A stretch of DNA of 64,000 nucleotides from an uncultured Collinsella sp. (GTDB lineage Bacteria; Actinomycetota; Coriobacteriia; Coriobacteriales; Coriobacteriaceae): positions 62,001-126,000 of the forward strand of contig CATYVH010000004.1 in NCBI GenBank assembly GCA_958413765.1. The letters are read 5' to 3'. This document shows positions 1-9,793 of the stretch, in pieces. The translations under genes and the position numbers were made by a program. Each line of letters starts with the position of its first letter. Positions within the stretch are counted from its first letter, which is position 1. The notes beneath the pieces are model-generated. The model was not told where the DNA came from, did not search any database, and saw only the letters and a program-made list of their open reading frames with translations.

Positions 1-93
1 ATGCATTTCAATAGCCGAAAAAGGGCATTTGGCCGCACATGCTCCGCATCCAAAACAGGCTTGATGAGAAATTATGGCGATGTTTTTGTTCAA
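1..93 (-). CDS. Coenzyme F420 hydrogenase beta-subunit-like iron-sulfur protein, N-terminus only
   Basis: Only the first 31 codons lie in the window; the gene continues past the left edge. Reading from a TTG at 91-93, preceded by GGGGGAG five bases upstream, gives a peptide with CFGCGACAAKCP, a classic 4Fe-4S ferredoxin motif placed about 13 residues from the start. Proteins with this beginning in exopolysaccharide clusters are usually the coenzyme F420 hydrogenase/dehydrogenase beta-subunit family and commonly sit next to polysaccharide pyruvyl transferases, as here (12 bases after that gene's stop, same strand). The family assignment is an inference from this short stretch and context; the start codon and cluster are directly visible. 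Confidence 0.7.
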   Translation of the reverse strand, partial: MNKNIAIISHQACFGCGACAAKCPFSAIEMH

Positions 94-104
94 GCTGACT
101 CCCC

Positions 105-1223
105 CTATTGTTCGAGAGCATCCAAGAGCCAATTTTTCGAGAACGAGATGAGTGACTCCACATCCGACAGACGTCTTTCATACCCCTCGATTTCAGTAGC
201 ATGCATGTGGCTTTCATAGCCATCGAGTAGGCGATCTTCAGTGTTCGAGAGCCTCGCGAGGCTCTCGACTCGGGAATTCTGAGAGCGTTTGTCGGTCTCC
301 TCAAATCGCTTGAAGCAGTAATAGTCCTTGCGAAAGATTTGGGAGAATAGCGTACCGTGCAACGAATCGGTCAGCACGAACCGCGCACTCGCCAAATACG
401 CGAGCCATTCATCGGGACCAAGCCCGTAGCGTGGATTAAGCTCCTCGTCGACTGCATTTTTACCTGAACCAACAAGCGTCACAACTTCGCAGCCGAGCTC
501 CTTCGAAATCGATTCGACCGCTTTCCTGTAAAACGGCCTATCCCCAAGAAAGTAGCAGACAATTTTACCGGGCTCAGGACATTTTCCGTCAATGAGAGGG
601 GCCCAGTCCTCCTTCGACAGAAGCAGGACAGGGTCCACGACCTGTGAGGGACGCTCAAGACCGAGTGATTCGACAAAATCCGCACCGGCATCTTCGCGAA
701 CAGATACGGAACTGAAAGATTTAAGAAGATTAGCAATGATCCTCTTCTTCCTCTCTGTGGTGTTCGTAACACCGAAGCTGGGCGCATACGCGATTCGCTT
801 ATCACTGTCGCTCAGAAAGGAGAAATAGAAATTCCTGTTCAAAAGATATGGCGACCAAATCTGATCCGATCCACAGACGTACGCATCGTATTTCCCCCGC
901 AAGCCGACCAGTCCGTCTGTATCGGTAATCCGTTCAGTAGTAACGATATTCTGGCTTAAAAAGCGATTGAAAACATCAGCGGTCGAGGAACCGAAGTCGT
1001 CATGCTCCTTCTTACGATTGAGCAGCTCATGTGCTTTACCGGCAAACAAATCGAAGGAATTTCGGTTGATCGCCCAGTTCAGTAGCTTTTCTTTGACGCA
1101 GGGGAGATAGTCGGCGTCAACAACATCATGACCCTCGGACTTCAAGAACTGCTGCAGAGCATAAGCCTGGAGCAACGTGCCGAAATTTTGGTTATGGAGC
1201 CACGTTAAAATACAGATTTTCAT
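105..1223 (-). CDS. Polysaccharide pyruvyl transferase family protein
   Basis: The 372-residue product starts MKICILTWLHNQNFGTLLQA and has the YDAYVCGSDQIW segment near residue 110 that is typical of the polysaccharide pyruvyl transferase family, plus a later LTDSLHGTLFS motif near residue 285. Members transfer pyruvyl groups from phosphoenolpyruvate to sugars of surface polysaccharides; some only modify glycans in ways not yet defined. Its ATG overlaps the stop of the upstream glycosyltransferase as TAATG, so the two are translationally coupled. The cluster supports a role in modifying an extracellular or capsular polysaccharide. The exact sugar acceptor cannot be read from sequence. Confidence 0.85.
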   Translation of the reverse strand: MKICILTWLHNQNFGTLLQAYALQQFLKSEGHDVVDADYLPCVKEKLLNWAINRNSFDLFAGKAHELLNRKKEHDDFGSSTADVFNRFLSQNIVTTERITDTDGLVGLRGKYDAYVCGSDQIWSPYLLNRNFYFSFLSDSDKRIAYAPSFGVTNTTERKKRIIANLLKSFSSVSVREDAGADFVESLGLERPSQVVDPVLLLSKEDWAPLIDGKCPEPGKIVCYFLGDRPFYRKAVESISKELGCEVVTLVGSGKNAVDEELNPRYGLGPDEWLAYLASARFVLTDSLHGTLFSQIFRKDYYCFKRFEETDKRSQNSRVESLARLSNTEDRLLDGYESHMHATEIEGYERRLSDVESLISFSKNWLLDALEQ

Positions 1224-2332
1224 TAATTCACCGTTTCAAATAGCTTCAGGTAGTACTCTTCAAGCTTGGGCGCCGCCTTAAAGATGTCATAAGATTCAAA
1301 CCCCGGAGATGAATGAGGATCGGAGCGATCAAAGACATCCCTGCGGGCGGCAAGGATCGCGTTGGACCACCCCTCGACGCCCATACTCAACGGAAGGAAG
1401 CTGCACCGACTGGATAACGCAACATCGTTGGGGACCCTTTCAGAGCAAATGCACGGGAGACCGGAAGCCTGGGCCTCAATCGCGACCATTCCGAGGCCCT
1501 CGTACAGGCTGGGGAGCACGAATAAATCGAGCGACTGATAGACGTCCTGCACATCAGAAATCTGGCCGAGAAAACGCACCGCCGAGGCAATGCCAAGTGA
1601 GCATGCCTTTTCCTCCGCTTGAGGTCTCAGTTTTCCATCGCCGCAGACGACAAGGATGGAATCAGGATTCTGAGCATGCACTGCCTTGAAAACATCAAGC
1701 AAAAACAACTGGTTCTTCTGAGAGATGAACCTACCGATATTCCCCAATACCAGCGTATCGTCCTTCGCTCCGAGCTGAGCACGTCGCTCGTCCCTAATCG
1801 ATCGATTGAAAGAAAAGTTGTTCAAATCGATAGCATTATTAAAAACAGTAAAACGGGATGAACCGAACAGCCATTTTCCAGCATGCTCGGTGCAGGCTGC
1901 CAAATCAGTCGGATACCTTGTTGAGAACAGCTTCAAAGAGCCTTTGATGACATTTTTAGCAAACTCCCCCTTTCCGCTTGTAGAGTGGCTGTGGGCTATA
2001 CGCACAGGTATGCCCGCCTTCTTAGCAGCGCGAAGCGGAAAGACAGAAAGCGCATTGATATGGCTGTGCACAATCTTCCAGTTCTCTTCCTTAAAGAGGC
2101 GCTGAAGCTCTCGCTGGTATTCGACAACATGCTGGTAGGGAGGAATCTCAAAAACCCTGCCACCTAAAGATTCAATCTCCTCGCGGGGAACAAGCGTCGA
2201 ATCGGAATCGACAAGAAAATCGAACTGCACTTTGCTGCGATCAATATGGCGGTAGTAATTCATGACGACGGCCTCGACGCCGCCGCCAACCATCTTGCCA
2301 ACAACCTGAGCTACTCTAATCGGTTCAGCCAT
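1223..2332 (-). CDS. Glycosyltransferase, GT4 (glycosyltransferase family 1 fold)
   Basis: This 369-residue protein begins MAEPIRVAQVVGKMVGGGVE, the usual N-terminal Rossmann start of GT-B glycosyltransferases. The C-terminal half carries LGNIGRFISQKNQ near residue 195 and SLYEGLGMVAIEAQASGLP near residue 275, which holds the E-x7-E nucleotide-sugar binding motif of GT4 enzymes. It probably adds a sugar to the lipid-linked repeat unit started by the upstream sugar transferase. The start codon directly follows the stop of that gene (TAAATG). Donor and acceptor specificity are not predictable here. Confidence 0.88.
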   Translation of the reverse strand: MAEPIRVAQVVGKMVGGGVEAVVMNYYRHIDRSKVQFDFLVDSDSTLVPREEIESLGGRVFEIPPYQHVVEYQRELQRLFKEENWKIVHSHINALSVFPLRAAKKAGIPVRIAHSHSTSGKGEFAKNVIKGSLKLFSTRYPTDLAACTEHAGKWLFGSSRFTVFNNAIDLNNFSFNRSIRDERRAQLGAKDDTLVLGNIGRFISQKNQLFLLDVFKAVHAQNPDSILVVCGDGKLRPQAEEKACSLGIASAVRFLGQISDVQDVYQSLDLFVLPSLYEGLGMVAIEAQASGLPCICSERVPNDVALSSRCSFLPLSMGVEGWSNAILAARRDVFDRSDPHSSPGFESYDIFKAAPKLEEYYLKLFETVN

Positions 2333-3136
2333 TTAGCAAGCACCGCCACCGGTAAAGACCTCAACGACCGTGAGGAGAACAATCTTCAGGTCCGTGATGG
2401 GACCGCGTTTGGCGATGTACTCGAGATCACGTCGAACCATGCCGTCGAAGTCGGTATCGTTGCGGTCCGTGACCTGCCACCAGCCGGTGATCCCGGGCTT
2501 AACCGCCAGACGCTGCAGGTCGAATTCTGTATACTCGGCCACCTCGTTGGGCAGCGGCGGGCGCGGGCCCACGACGGACATCTGGCCCAGGAACACGTTC
2601 ACGAACTGCGGGAACTCGTCGATGGAGTGCTTACGGATGAACTTGCCGATCTTGGTGACGCGCGGGTCTTCCTTCATCTTGAACATGGCGCCGGCGATCT
2701 CGTTTCGCTCCTTGAGCTCGGCGAGACGCTCGTCGGCGTCCCTGTACATGGAGCGGAACTTCCACATGCGGAAGGTGGACAGGCTGCCGTCGCGGCGGGT
2801 CTGGCCCACGCGGATCTGGCTGTAGAACGGGTTGCCCTCGCTCTCCAGGCGGATGGCCGCGGCGAGCACCAGACTCGGAATGGCGATGACGGCCAGAACG
2901 CAGCCGCTGAACACAATGTCGAACACGCGCTTTACGGCGCGGTAGCCCAGGCGCGTGCGGTCCCAGTCCTTCACGGCCTGCATGCCCTTGTAGCGCATGC
3001 TCGCGTCGTCGCCGCTCATGGCCTGGGCGACCAGCACGGCCCCCACCGGCGCGTTTTGCCCTGTCACTTCTTTAGTAGTCAAGTTCAAATCCACGTCCCT
3101 GTTCCCAGGGACACCCCCCCCCATCGATGAATTCAA
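2333..3136 (-). CDS. Initiating sugar transferase (polyprenyl-phosphate hexose-1-phosphate transferase)
   Basis: The product belongs to the bacterial sugar transferase family (WcaJ/RfbP type), which loads the first sugar phosphate onto undecaprenyl phosphate at the membrane. Visible hallmarks are RLGYRAVKRVFDIVFSGCVLA followed by a hydrophobic helix near residues 70-95, FRMWKFRSMYRDAD, the IRKHSIDEFPQFVNVF segment and SVVGPRPPLP, then KPGITGWWQV near the end. The start is uncertain. The listed start is a TTG without a good ribosome site, followed by an ATG inside a run of nine G bases (3114-3122) and a small GTCCCTG/CAGGGAC hairpin. A GTG or TTG 45-54 bases further in could be used instead. 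The gene follows the antiterminator gene by 32 bases. Confidence 0.85.
   Translation of the reverse strand: MNSSMGGGVPGNRDVDLNLTTKEVTGQNAPVGAVLVAQAMSGDDASMRYKGMQAVKDWDRTRLGYRAVKRVFDIVFSGCVLAVIAIPSLVLAAAIRLESEGNPFYSQIRVGQTRRDGSLSTFRMWKFRSMYRDADERLAELKERNEIAGAMFKMKEDPRVTKIGKFIRKHSIDEFPQFVNVFLGQMSVVGPRPPLPNEVAEYTEFDLQRLAVKPGITGWWQVTDRNDTDFDGMVRRDLEYIAKRGPITDLKIVLLTVVEVFTGGGAC
3112..3122 (-). repeat. Nine-base G homopolymer at the sugar transferase start
   Basis: On the coding (minus) strand nine consecutive G bases (3114-3122) begin with the G of an ATG codon. They are followed at once by the hairpin GTCCCTG-GGAA-CAGGGAC (about 3095-3112). Such tracts are prone to slipped-strand length change, and here a one-base change would shift the frame of anything started upstream of it. 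Whether it is used as a phase switch is inference. Confidence 0.6.
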
Positions 3137-3168
3137 ATAACGAATGAATTACCAGCGCAACGTCTCCC

Positions 3169-3759
3169 TTACGTTTTGCTGGGCACGTCGAGCGCAAGCA
3201 GCTCCCTAAAAGCGAAGTCGCCTTCGCCCACGTCCACCAGGCACCAGCGTTTATGACGGTCGATCTTCTTTACACGGGCCTCTTGCCCCACCAAGGGCCC
3301 CTGCTCTATGTGCAGCACACCGTCTTCTATGCGCGCCACGCTGTTGCGCACCACGCCGTTATCGTCGAGCACGCTGCGGTACCAGTCCTGCGCATCGTCC
3401 GGCATGGGCGCATAGGCCCGCTCCTTACTGCCGGCAATGCGACAGCCAAAGCTCAGCTGAGCCAAAGCCTTGTCGAGCAGGGCAGCATCGCGCGTGGCGA
3501 CGAAGAAGTATTCCTTGTACATGGGTTTGGTTTGGAGCGACCAGGCTCCGTCCCGCTTAAACCAGAACTCCTTTTGCATCACAAAAGCGTCTTGCATCAG
3601 CTCGTGCGGGATAATGCGACGGACCTTTTCGCAGGTCTCGCGTTCTTTACCATGGGAGGTGTGGACCAGATACCAGCGGACGCGGCCGCGCTGGCTTTTG
3701 GTGATAGCGCCGTTAAAAGCACCGGGCAGCTGCTCTTGGCGCCGCATTGTCCGTTCCAT
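3169..3759 (-). CDS. loaP: NusG-family transcription antiterminator (LoaP-like)
   Basis: A 196-residue protein with the NusG N-terminal domain start RWYLVHTSHGKERETCEKVR near residue 30 and a KOW-like C-terminal part (GPLVGQEARVKKIDRHKRW near residue 155). Specialised NusG paralogues called LoaP head or regulate long polysaccharide and antibiotic operons and help RNA polymerase read through terminators in them. Its place as first gene before the sugar transferase and glycosyltransferase fits that role. The ATG at 3757-3759 was chosen because GGGGG lies seven bases upstream; a longer reading upstream has no support. The housekeeping nusG is not in this window. Confidence 0.82.
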   Translation of the reverse strand: MERTMRRQEQLPGAFNGAITKSQRGRVRWYLVHTSHGKERETCEKVRRIIPHELMQDAFVMQKEFWFKRDGAWSLQTKPMYKEYFFVATRDAALLDKALAQLSFGCRIAGSKERAYAPMPDDAQDWYRSVLDDNGVVRNSVARIEDGVLHIEQGPLVGQEARVKKIDRHKRWCLVDVGEGDFAFRELLALDVPSKT

Positions 3760-3847
3760 GTTCTCGCCCCCTTCTCCAGCTCCGCGACGCACGCAGATGC
3801 AGGGGCGTTAAGAACAGGCTTCTCGCTCGCAGCTAGGCGCAGTCGCA

Positions 3848-3976
3848 AAAGTACAGGTTTTTGTATCTTTCGACGTTGCTCATTATACGAGCAAACCGCT
3901 CACGTTTTACCAGATTGCACAAAATGCGCCGCGAATGGGCGCATCTCCATACCCCTCTACAAAAACCTGTACCTTT
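3848..3976. repeat. Long inverted-repeat element upstream of loaP
   Basis: The arms AAAGTACAGGTTTTTGTA (from 3848) and its near-perfect complement (3958-3976) enclose about 90 bases, so a large hairpin or cruciform can form. It lies in the 324-base gap between loaP and thrS, in the promoter or leader region of the polysaccharide operon. No ORF is visible inside it. Confidence 0.6.
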
Positions 3977-3990
3977 TTGCACAACAAAAA

Positions 3991-4010
3991 AGCCGCTCTA
4001 ACCAGCGGCT
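3991..4010. terminator. Bidirectional intrinsic terminator
   Basis: AGCCGCT-ctaacc-AGCGGCT is flanked by A-rich sequence on one side and T-rich on the other, so it can terminate in both directions. It sits second in tandem behind thrS. Confidence 0.75.
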
Positions 4011-4029
4011 TTTCTTCTATAGACAACAA

Positions 4030-4061
4030 AAAGGCGACCGCCCGCGAGGACGATCGCCTTT
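4030..4061 (-). terminator. thrS terminator
   Basis: A stem of AAAGGCGA against TCGCCTTT with a T run on the minus strand lies 23 bases after the thrS stop. Confidence 0.8.
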
Positions 4062-4083
4062 GTTAATTCTTGTATTGTTTGTG

Positions 4084-5847
<1,764 letters not shown>

Positions 5848-6064
5848 GGGTATGTTTTCTCCTCTCGGATGCCTGATGCAAGTGCGTGCGATGCGCTCGG
5901 CGTTTTAACTTGCATCATTATAGGCAGGTTGCCTTGGTATACAAGCGCCCGCCGCACCTTAATGGCACGGCGGGCGATTTTCTACGCATGCTTCATCGTG
6001 TGGGTCGGGGTGCGTGTGGCTTGCGGCGCGCCCGTGGCTTGCGGCCGGCCCGGCGATGGATGCG

Positions 6065-6496
6065 TTACTGGATGCGAGTTCGGCAGTAGGGGCAGACCTT
6101 CCAATGCGCATCGAGCGGGCGATGGCAGCTGGGACACACGTTGCGAACCTGGGTATCGCACACCGGGCAGACGACGAAGTCCTTCTCGATGGGCGCGCCG
6201 CACTGCGGGCAGGTGCCGTACTGGGCAAGCTGGCGCTCGCGCAGGGCCATGTCCAGCTCCTGCTCCTCGCGGTCGGACGCGTAAGAGTGCGGGCGCAGGA
6301 CCAGGTAGGCGATGAGGCCTACAAACGGGATGAGGGCGATGATGCCCCATGCCACGTAGGCGCTGGCGCCGCGGCGGCGAGCGTCGATGAACACATAGAC
6401 GACCGACAGCACATACAGGGCGATGATAAAGCCAACGAAGGCATAGACGACGCCCATAAGCTGCGGCGACATGAGCTCGGAGATGTACTTGGACAT
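6065..6496 (-). CDS. Membrane protein with paired zinc ribbons
   Basis: A 143-residue protein. Residues 10-60 hold two hydrophobic helices (VVYAFVGFIIALYVLSVVYVF and a second with IIALIPFVGLIAYLVL) resembling a phospholipase-D-nuclease N-terminal (PLDc_N) membrane module. The C-terminal half has two treble-clef or ribbon motifs, CPQCGAPIEKDFVVCPVC and CPSCHRPLDAHWKVCPYC, each with two CxxC knuckles. The ATG at 6494-6496 is preceded by GAAAGG, so the longer reading starting at 6541 is rejected. The function is unknown; such proteins are common in Actinobacteria and may be membrane scaffolds or regulators. Confidence 0.8.
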   Translation of the reverse strand: MSKYISELMSPQLMGVVYAFVGFIIALYVLSVVYVFIDARRRGASAYVAWGIIALIPFVGLIAYLVLRPHSYASDREEQELDMALRERQLAQYGTCPQCGAPIEKDFVVCPVCDTQVRNVCPSCHRPLDAHWKVCPYCRTRIQ

Positions 6497-6596
6497 TACG
6501 GGTACCTTTCGGAATATTAACAGTCTGGTCAAGTTTACCACGGGGTTTGTTTATATGGGACTACGGCTAGGCGCGGGGCTGGTGCGGACACAAACA

Positions 6597-6813
6597 TCTC
6601 AATCTGTAACAGGTGGAGGCGAAATCCGGGTCTAGATGTTACAGATCGAGACACAGGGGTCCCTCCCCGACTTCAATCTCGATCTGTAACATCTTGGGCC
6701 CCAAAACCCCTCTTACTGTTACAAATCAAGACATTCAAAATCCGCCGAAAGGTTTGTCTCGATCTGTAACATCTGGAACCCAAATCCTCGTCTAATTGTT
6801 ACAGATGGAGACG
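6597..6813. repeat. Three tandem ~57-base palindromic repeat units
   Basis: The motif TCTCGATCTGTAACA and its complement alternate six times, at about 6597-6611, 6637-6653, 6677-6691, 6717-6733, 6755-6771 and 6797-6813. This makes three imperfect tandem units, each a hairpin with 15-17 base arms and a diverged 25-base middle. They fill the centre of the 485-base gap before the oxidoreductase operon. A GTTGTCGAC direct repeat follows at about 6828-6855. No gene is visible in the gap. Confidence 0.8.
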
Positions 6814-6949
6814 AACGGTTGCCTTAGTTGTCGACAGACGAGGTTGTCGACGTTACTGAGTCTCCCCTCTCCTGCCGTTGGCGGGTGTTGCGGGGCTGTT
6901 CGCCGCATTGCCGCCGCACTGGGGGTGTGCAGACCGTAGGATAGTCTTA

Positions 6950-6964
6950 TTGACAGCCTGTCAA
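6950..6964. promoter_or_regulatory. Perfect 15-base palindrome, candidate operator
   Basis: TTGACAG-C-CTGTCAA is a perfect dyad ending 17 bases before the GTG start of the oxidoreductase operon. It would overlap the transcription start or early leader. A repressor site is inferred; no regulator is identifiable next to it. Confidence 0.45.
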
Positions 6965-6981
6965 CTTATCTGGGAGGCACT

Positions 6982-8436
6982 GTGGCAGAAACGTTTGATA
7001 TCGCAATTGTTGGCGCGGGCATTACCGGGTGCGCCATCGCGAGGCGGCTCGCGCGGTTTGACCTGTCCATTTGCGTAGTCGAGGCGGCTAACGATATTGC
7101 GCTGGGCGCGTCGAAGGCCAACGGCGGCCTGGTGCACGCTGGCTACGATCCGGCGCCGGGCACCGTAAAGGCACAGGTCAACGCCCGTGGCTGCGAGCTA
7201 TATGGCGCGTGGGCCCAGGAGCTGGGCTTTCTGTTCTGCCGCACCGGGTCGATGGTGTTGGGCTTTAACGACGAGGACCGCGCGCATCTGGAAAAGCTGC
7301 GCCAGAATGGCCTGGCGAACGGCGTGCCCGAGCTGGCGATTATAGGCCCCGAGCGCATCCACGAGCTGGAGCCGCGCGCGAGTGCCCAGGCCACGTGCGC
7401 GCTTTGGTGCCCCTCGACGGGCTTTGTCGACCCGTTTGAGGTTGCCATCGCCGCGCTGGAGAACGCCGTGGCCAACGGGGTGACGTTTATGCGGTCAGCG
7501 CCGGTGGAAGCGATTGAAGTCGCGGACTCGGGCGACGACGCGCGCTTTACGTTGGCGACGCCCGCCGGCGACGTGCGCTGTCGCTATCTAATCAACGCCG
7601 CAGGCAACGGCGCCGCGCACCTCTCGCATATGGCGGGCGCCGAGAAGTTCCAGATGGTCTGGCGTCAGGGCAACATCGTGGTGCTGGACAAGGAGCCGCG
7701 GGCGCTCATGCCGCTCTACCCCGTTCCCACGCCAGTGTCCAAGGGCGTTATTGTCACGGGCACCGTGCACGGCAACACCGTAATCACCGCGACCGCTGCC
7801 GTGCGGGAGCCGGGCGACACGCAGACCTATGCAAGCGATGTGAACGCGCTGCTGACGGGAGCGCGCAAACTGGTTCCCGATCTGGACACGCGCCGCTTGG
7901 TGCGCGCGTTTGCCGGCGGGCGCCCGGTCATTCAGGGGACCAACGACTTCTTTATTGGGCAGTCGGCTGTGGTGCCAGGGCTGTTTCAGGCAGCGGGCAT
8001 TCAGTCGCCAGGCGTGGCGAGCGCGCCGGCCATTGCCGAACGCATGGAGCACGTGATGCGCGAGGCGGGCGTGGAGCTGCACGAACGGGACGACTGGGAT
8101 CCGATTCGCCACGCGCCGGACGACTTTGACCGCGCGCCGCTTGCGCGCAAGGAAGAACTCATTGAGTCCGACCCCGCGTGGGGGCAGATCGTCTGCCGCT
8201 GCGAGACGGTGCCCGAAGCCGAGATTGTGGCCGCGATTCGACGCCAGCCGGGCGCGGTTTCGGTCGAGGGCGTCAAGCGCCGCTGCCGTGCCGGCATGGG
8301 TCGGTGCCAAAGCGGCTTTTGCCAGAGCCGTGTGGTGGCGATCCTGGCGCGTGAGTTGGGCTGCGACCCCAGCGAAGTGCTGTTGGAAGATGCCGGATCT
8401 TGGTTGGTCGAGGGACCGCTGAAGGGGGTGCGCTAG
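6982..8436 (+). CDS. FAD-dependent oxidoreductase, GlpA-like with C-terminal BFD [2Fe-2S] domain
   Basis: A 484-residue flavoprotein of the glycerol-3-phosphate dehydrogenase family (GlpA-like; also similar to L-2-hydroxyglutarate oxidases). The N-terminus has the FAD-binding DIAIVGAGITGCAIARRL. Near residue 395 starts a BFD-like domain with CRCETVPEAE and, further on, CRAGMGRCQSGFC, giving four cysteines for a [2Fe-2S] cluster. The start is a GTG at 6982 behind GGGAGG. It is one base from the next oxidoreductase gene, and both with DUF1667 form an operon. In related operons these proteins oxidise glycerol 3-phosphate and pass electrons to menaquinone; no GlpC-like partner is present, so the substrate remains open. 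Confidence 0.85.
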   Translation: MAETFDIAIVGAGITGCAIARRLARFDLSICVVEAANDIALGASKANGGLVHAGYDPAPGTVKAQVNARGCELYGAWAQELGFLFCRTGSMVLGFNDEDRAHLEKLRQNGLANGVPELAIIGPERIHELEPRASAQATCALWCPSTGFVDPFEVAIAALENAVANGVTFMRSAPVEAIEVADSGDDARFTLATPAGDVRCRYLINAAGNGAAHLSHMAGAEKFQMVWRQGNIVVLDKEPRALMPLYPVPTPVSKGVIVTGTVHGNTVITATAAVREPGDTQTYASDVNALLTGARKLVPDLDTRRLVRAFAGGRPVIQGTNDFFIGQSAVVPGLFQAAGIQSPGVASAPAIAERMEHVMREAGVELHERDDWDPIRHAPDDFDRAPLARKEELIESDPAWGQIVCRCETVPEAEIVAAIRRQPGAVSVEGVKRRCRAGMGRCQSGFCQSRVVAILARELGCDPSEVLLEDAGSWLVEGPLKGVR

Positions 8437-8437
8437 G

Positions 8438-9790
8438 ATGGCGACGTTTGATATGCGCGACGAACGCGCGGAGGCCGGAGCTGTAACGCCTGTGCAAACG
8501 CAGGCGTTCGACGTGGTCGTTATCGGAGGCGGACCCGCCGGCATGGCGGCCGCGCTTGCCGCACACAAGGCCGGCGCGCACGTGGCCATCGTGGAGCGCG
8601 AGCAGCATCTGGGCGGCATCCTGCGCCAGTGCATCCACCCCGGCTTTGGCCTGTCGCACTTTAAACAGGAGCTTACCGGTCCCGAGTACGCGCAGCGCTT
8701 TATCGACCAGGTGCACGCAACCGACATTGCGCTGTTCCTGAACAGCATGGTGATTGGGATTGATTCGGGCGAGCCTGCGGAAGACACCGCGGTCCACACC
8801 GTCACGCTCATGAACCCTGCCGGTATGCTGCAGCTCACCGGGCGCGCAGTTGTCCTTGCCATGGGGTGCCGCGAGCGTACCCGCAGCGAGATCAAGATCC
8901 CCGGCAGCCGTCCCGCTGGCGTGTTTACGGCCGGCTTGGCGCAGCGATACATCAATATCGAGAACCTCAAGCCCGGCTCGCGCGCCGTCATTTTGGGCTC
9001 GGGTGACATCGGGCTGATCATGGCGCGCCGCTGCACGCTCGAGGGGATTTCGGTCGAGGGCGTGTACGAGCTCATGCCGTACGCCAACGGCCTGCGCCGC
9101 AATGTGAAAAATTGTCTGGACGACTTTGGCATTCCGCTGCATCTGTCTACCACGGTCACGCGCGTGATCGGGCACGACCGCGTGGAGGCCGTCGAGGTAA
9201 GTCAGGTCGATGAGCACCTGGCACCCATTCCGGGAACCGAGCGCATCGTTTCGTGCGACACACTGCTGCTCTCGGTGGGCCTGATTCCCGCGAACGAGCT
9301 TTCGGTTGCCGCGGGCGTTGAGCTTGACCCGCACACGCGCGGCGCCGTGGTGGACCAGAGTCTGCAAACGGGCGTGCCGGGCATCTTTGCCTGTGGCAAC
9401 GTGCTGCACGTGCACGACCTGGCCGACAACGTGACGACCGAGTCCGAGAGGGCTGGCGCAGCTGCAGCGGCGTACGCGTTGGAAACCGGCGCGGACGTCG
9501 TTCCGGACTGCGAGCTCACCGTCTCCCCTGCCGGCATTGCGGGCTACGCGCTGCCGGGACGCATTACGGCTGTGGCGCTCACCAAGCTGAACTTCCGCGT
9601 GCGCCGACCGGTCGACACCGCCCGCGTGCGCATTCTCGCTGGCGGCAAGGAGCTGTTTGTGGGCAAGGTCCGCCCGTTTAAACCGAGTGTTATGGAAAGC
9701 TTCCCACTGCCGGCAAAGGTCATCAAGCAGGCGCTCGATCTGGGTGCCAGCGAGATTGTTCTATCCGTCGATTCCATCGAGGAGGCATAA
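8438..9790 (+). CDS. NAD(P)/FAD-dependent oxidoreductase, GlpA/B operon partner
   Basis: A 450-residue pyridine nucleotide-disulfide-type flavoprotein. It has a first dinucleotide fold, FDVVVIGGGPAGMAAALAA, near residue 25 and a second, AVILGSGDIGLIMARRC, near residue 185. GIFACGNVLHVHDLADNV near residue 310 is the usual C-terminal FAD-contact motif. It starts one base after the upstream flavoprotein stop and ends four bases before the DUF1667 gene, so the three are almost certainly co-transcribed and probably form one complex. The pairing with a GlpA-like subunit and DUF1667 is a recurrent conserved trio in anaerobes. The physiological electron acceptor is not known from sequence. Confidence 0.85.
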   Translation: MATFDMRDERAEAGAVTPVQTQAFDVVVIGGGPAGMAAALAAHKAGAHVAIVEREQHLGGILRQCIHPGFGLSHFKQELTGPEYAQRFIDQVHATDIALFLNSMVIGIDSGEPAEDTAVHTVTLMNPAGMLQLTGRAVVLAMGCRERTRSEIKIPGSRPAGVFTAGLAQRYINIENLKPGSRAVILGSGDIGLIMARRCTLEGISVEGVYELMPYANGLRRNVKNCLDDFGIPLHLSTTVTRVIGHDRVEAVEVSQVDEHLAPIPGTERIVSCDTLLLSVGLIPANELSVAAGVELDPHTRGAVVDQSLQTGVPGIFACGNVLHVHDLADNVTTESERAGAAAAAYALETGADVVPDCELTVSPAGIAGYALPGRITAVALTKLNFRVRRPVDTARVRILAGGKELFVGKVRPFKPSVMESFPLPAKVIKQALDLGASEIVLSVDSIEEA

Positions 9791-9793
9791 ACT

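Noticed and set aside
5848..5960. Possible T-box leader upstream of thrS
   Set aside because: No T-box consensus (GGTGGNACCGCG type) or paired terminator/antiterminator was found; the same holds for valS.
6597..6813. CRISPR array
   Set aside because: Repeats alternate in orientation and the intervals are themselves related and short; there are no unique spacers and no cas genes nearby.
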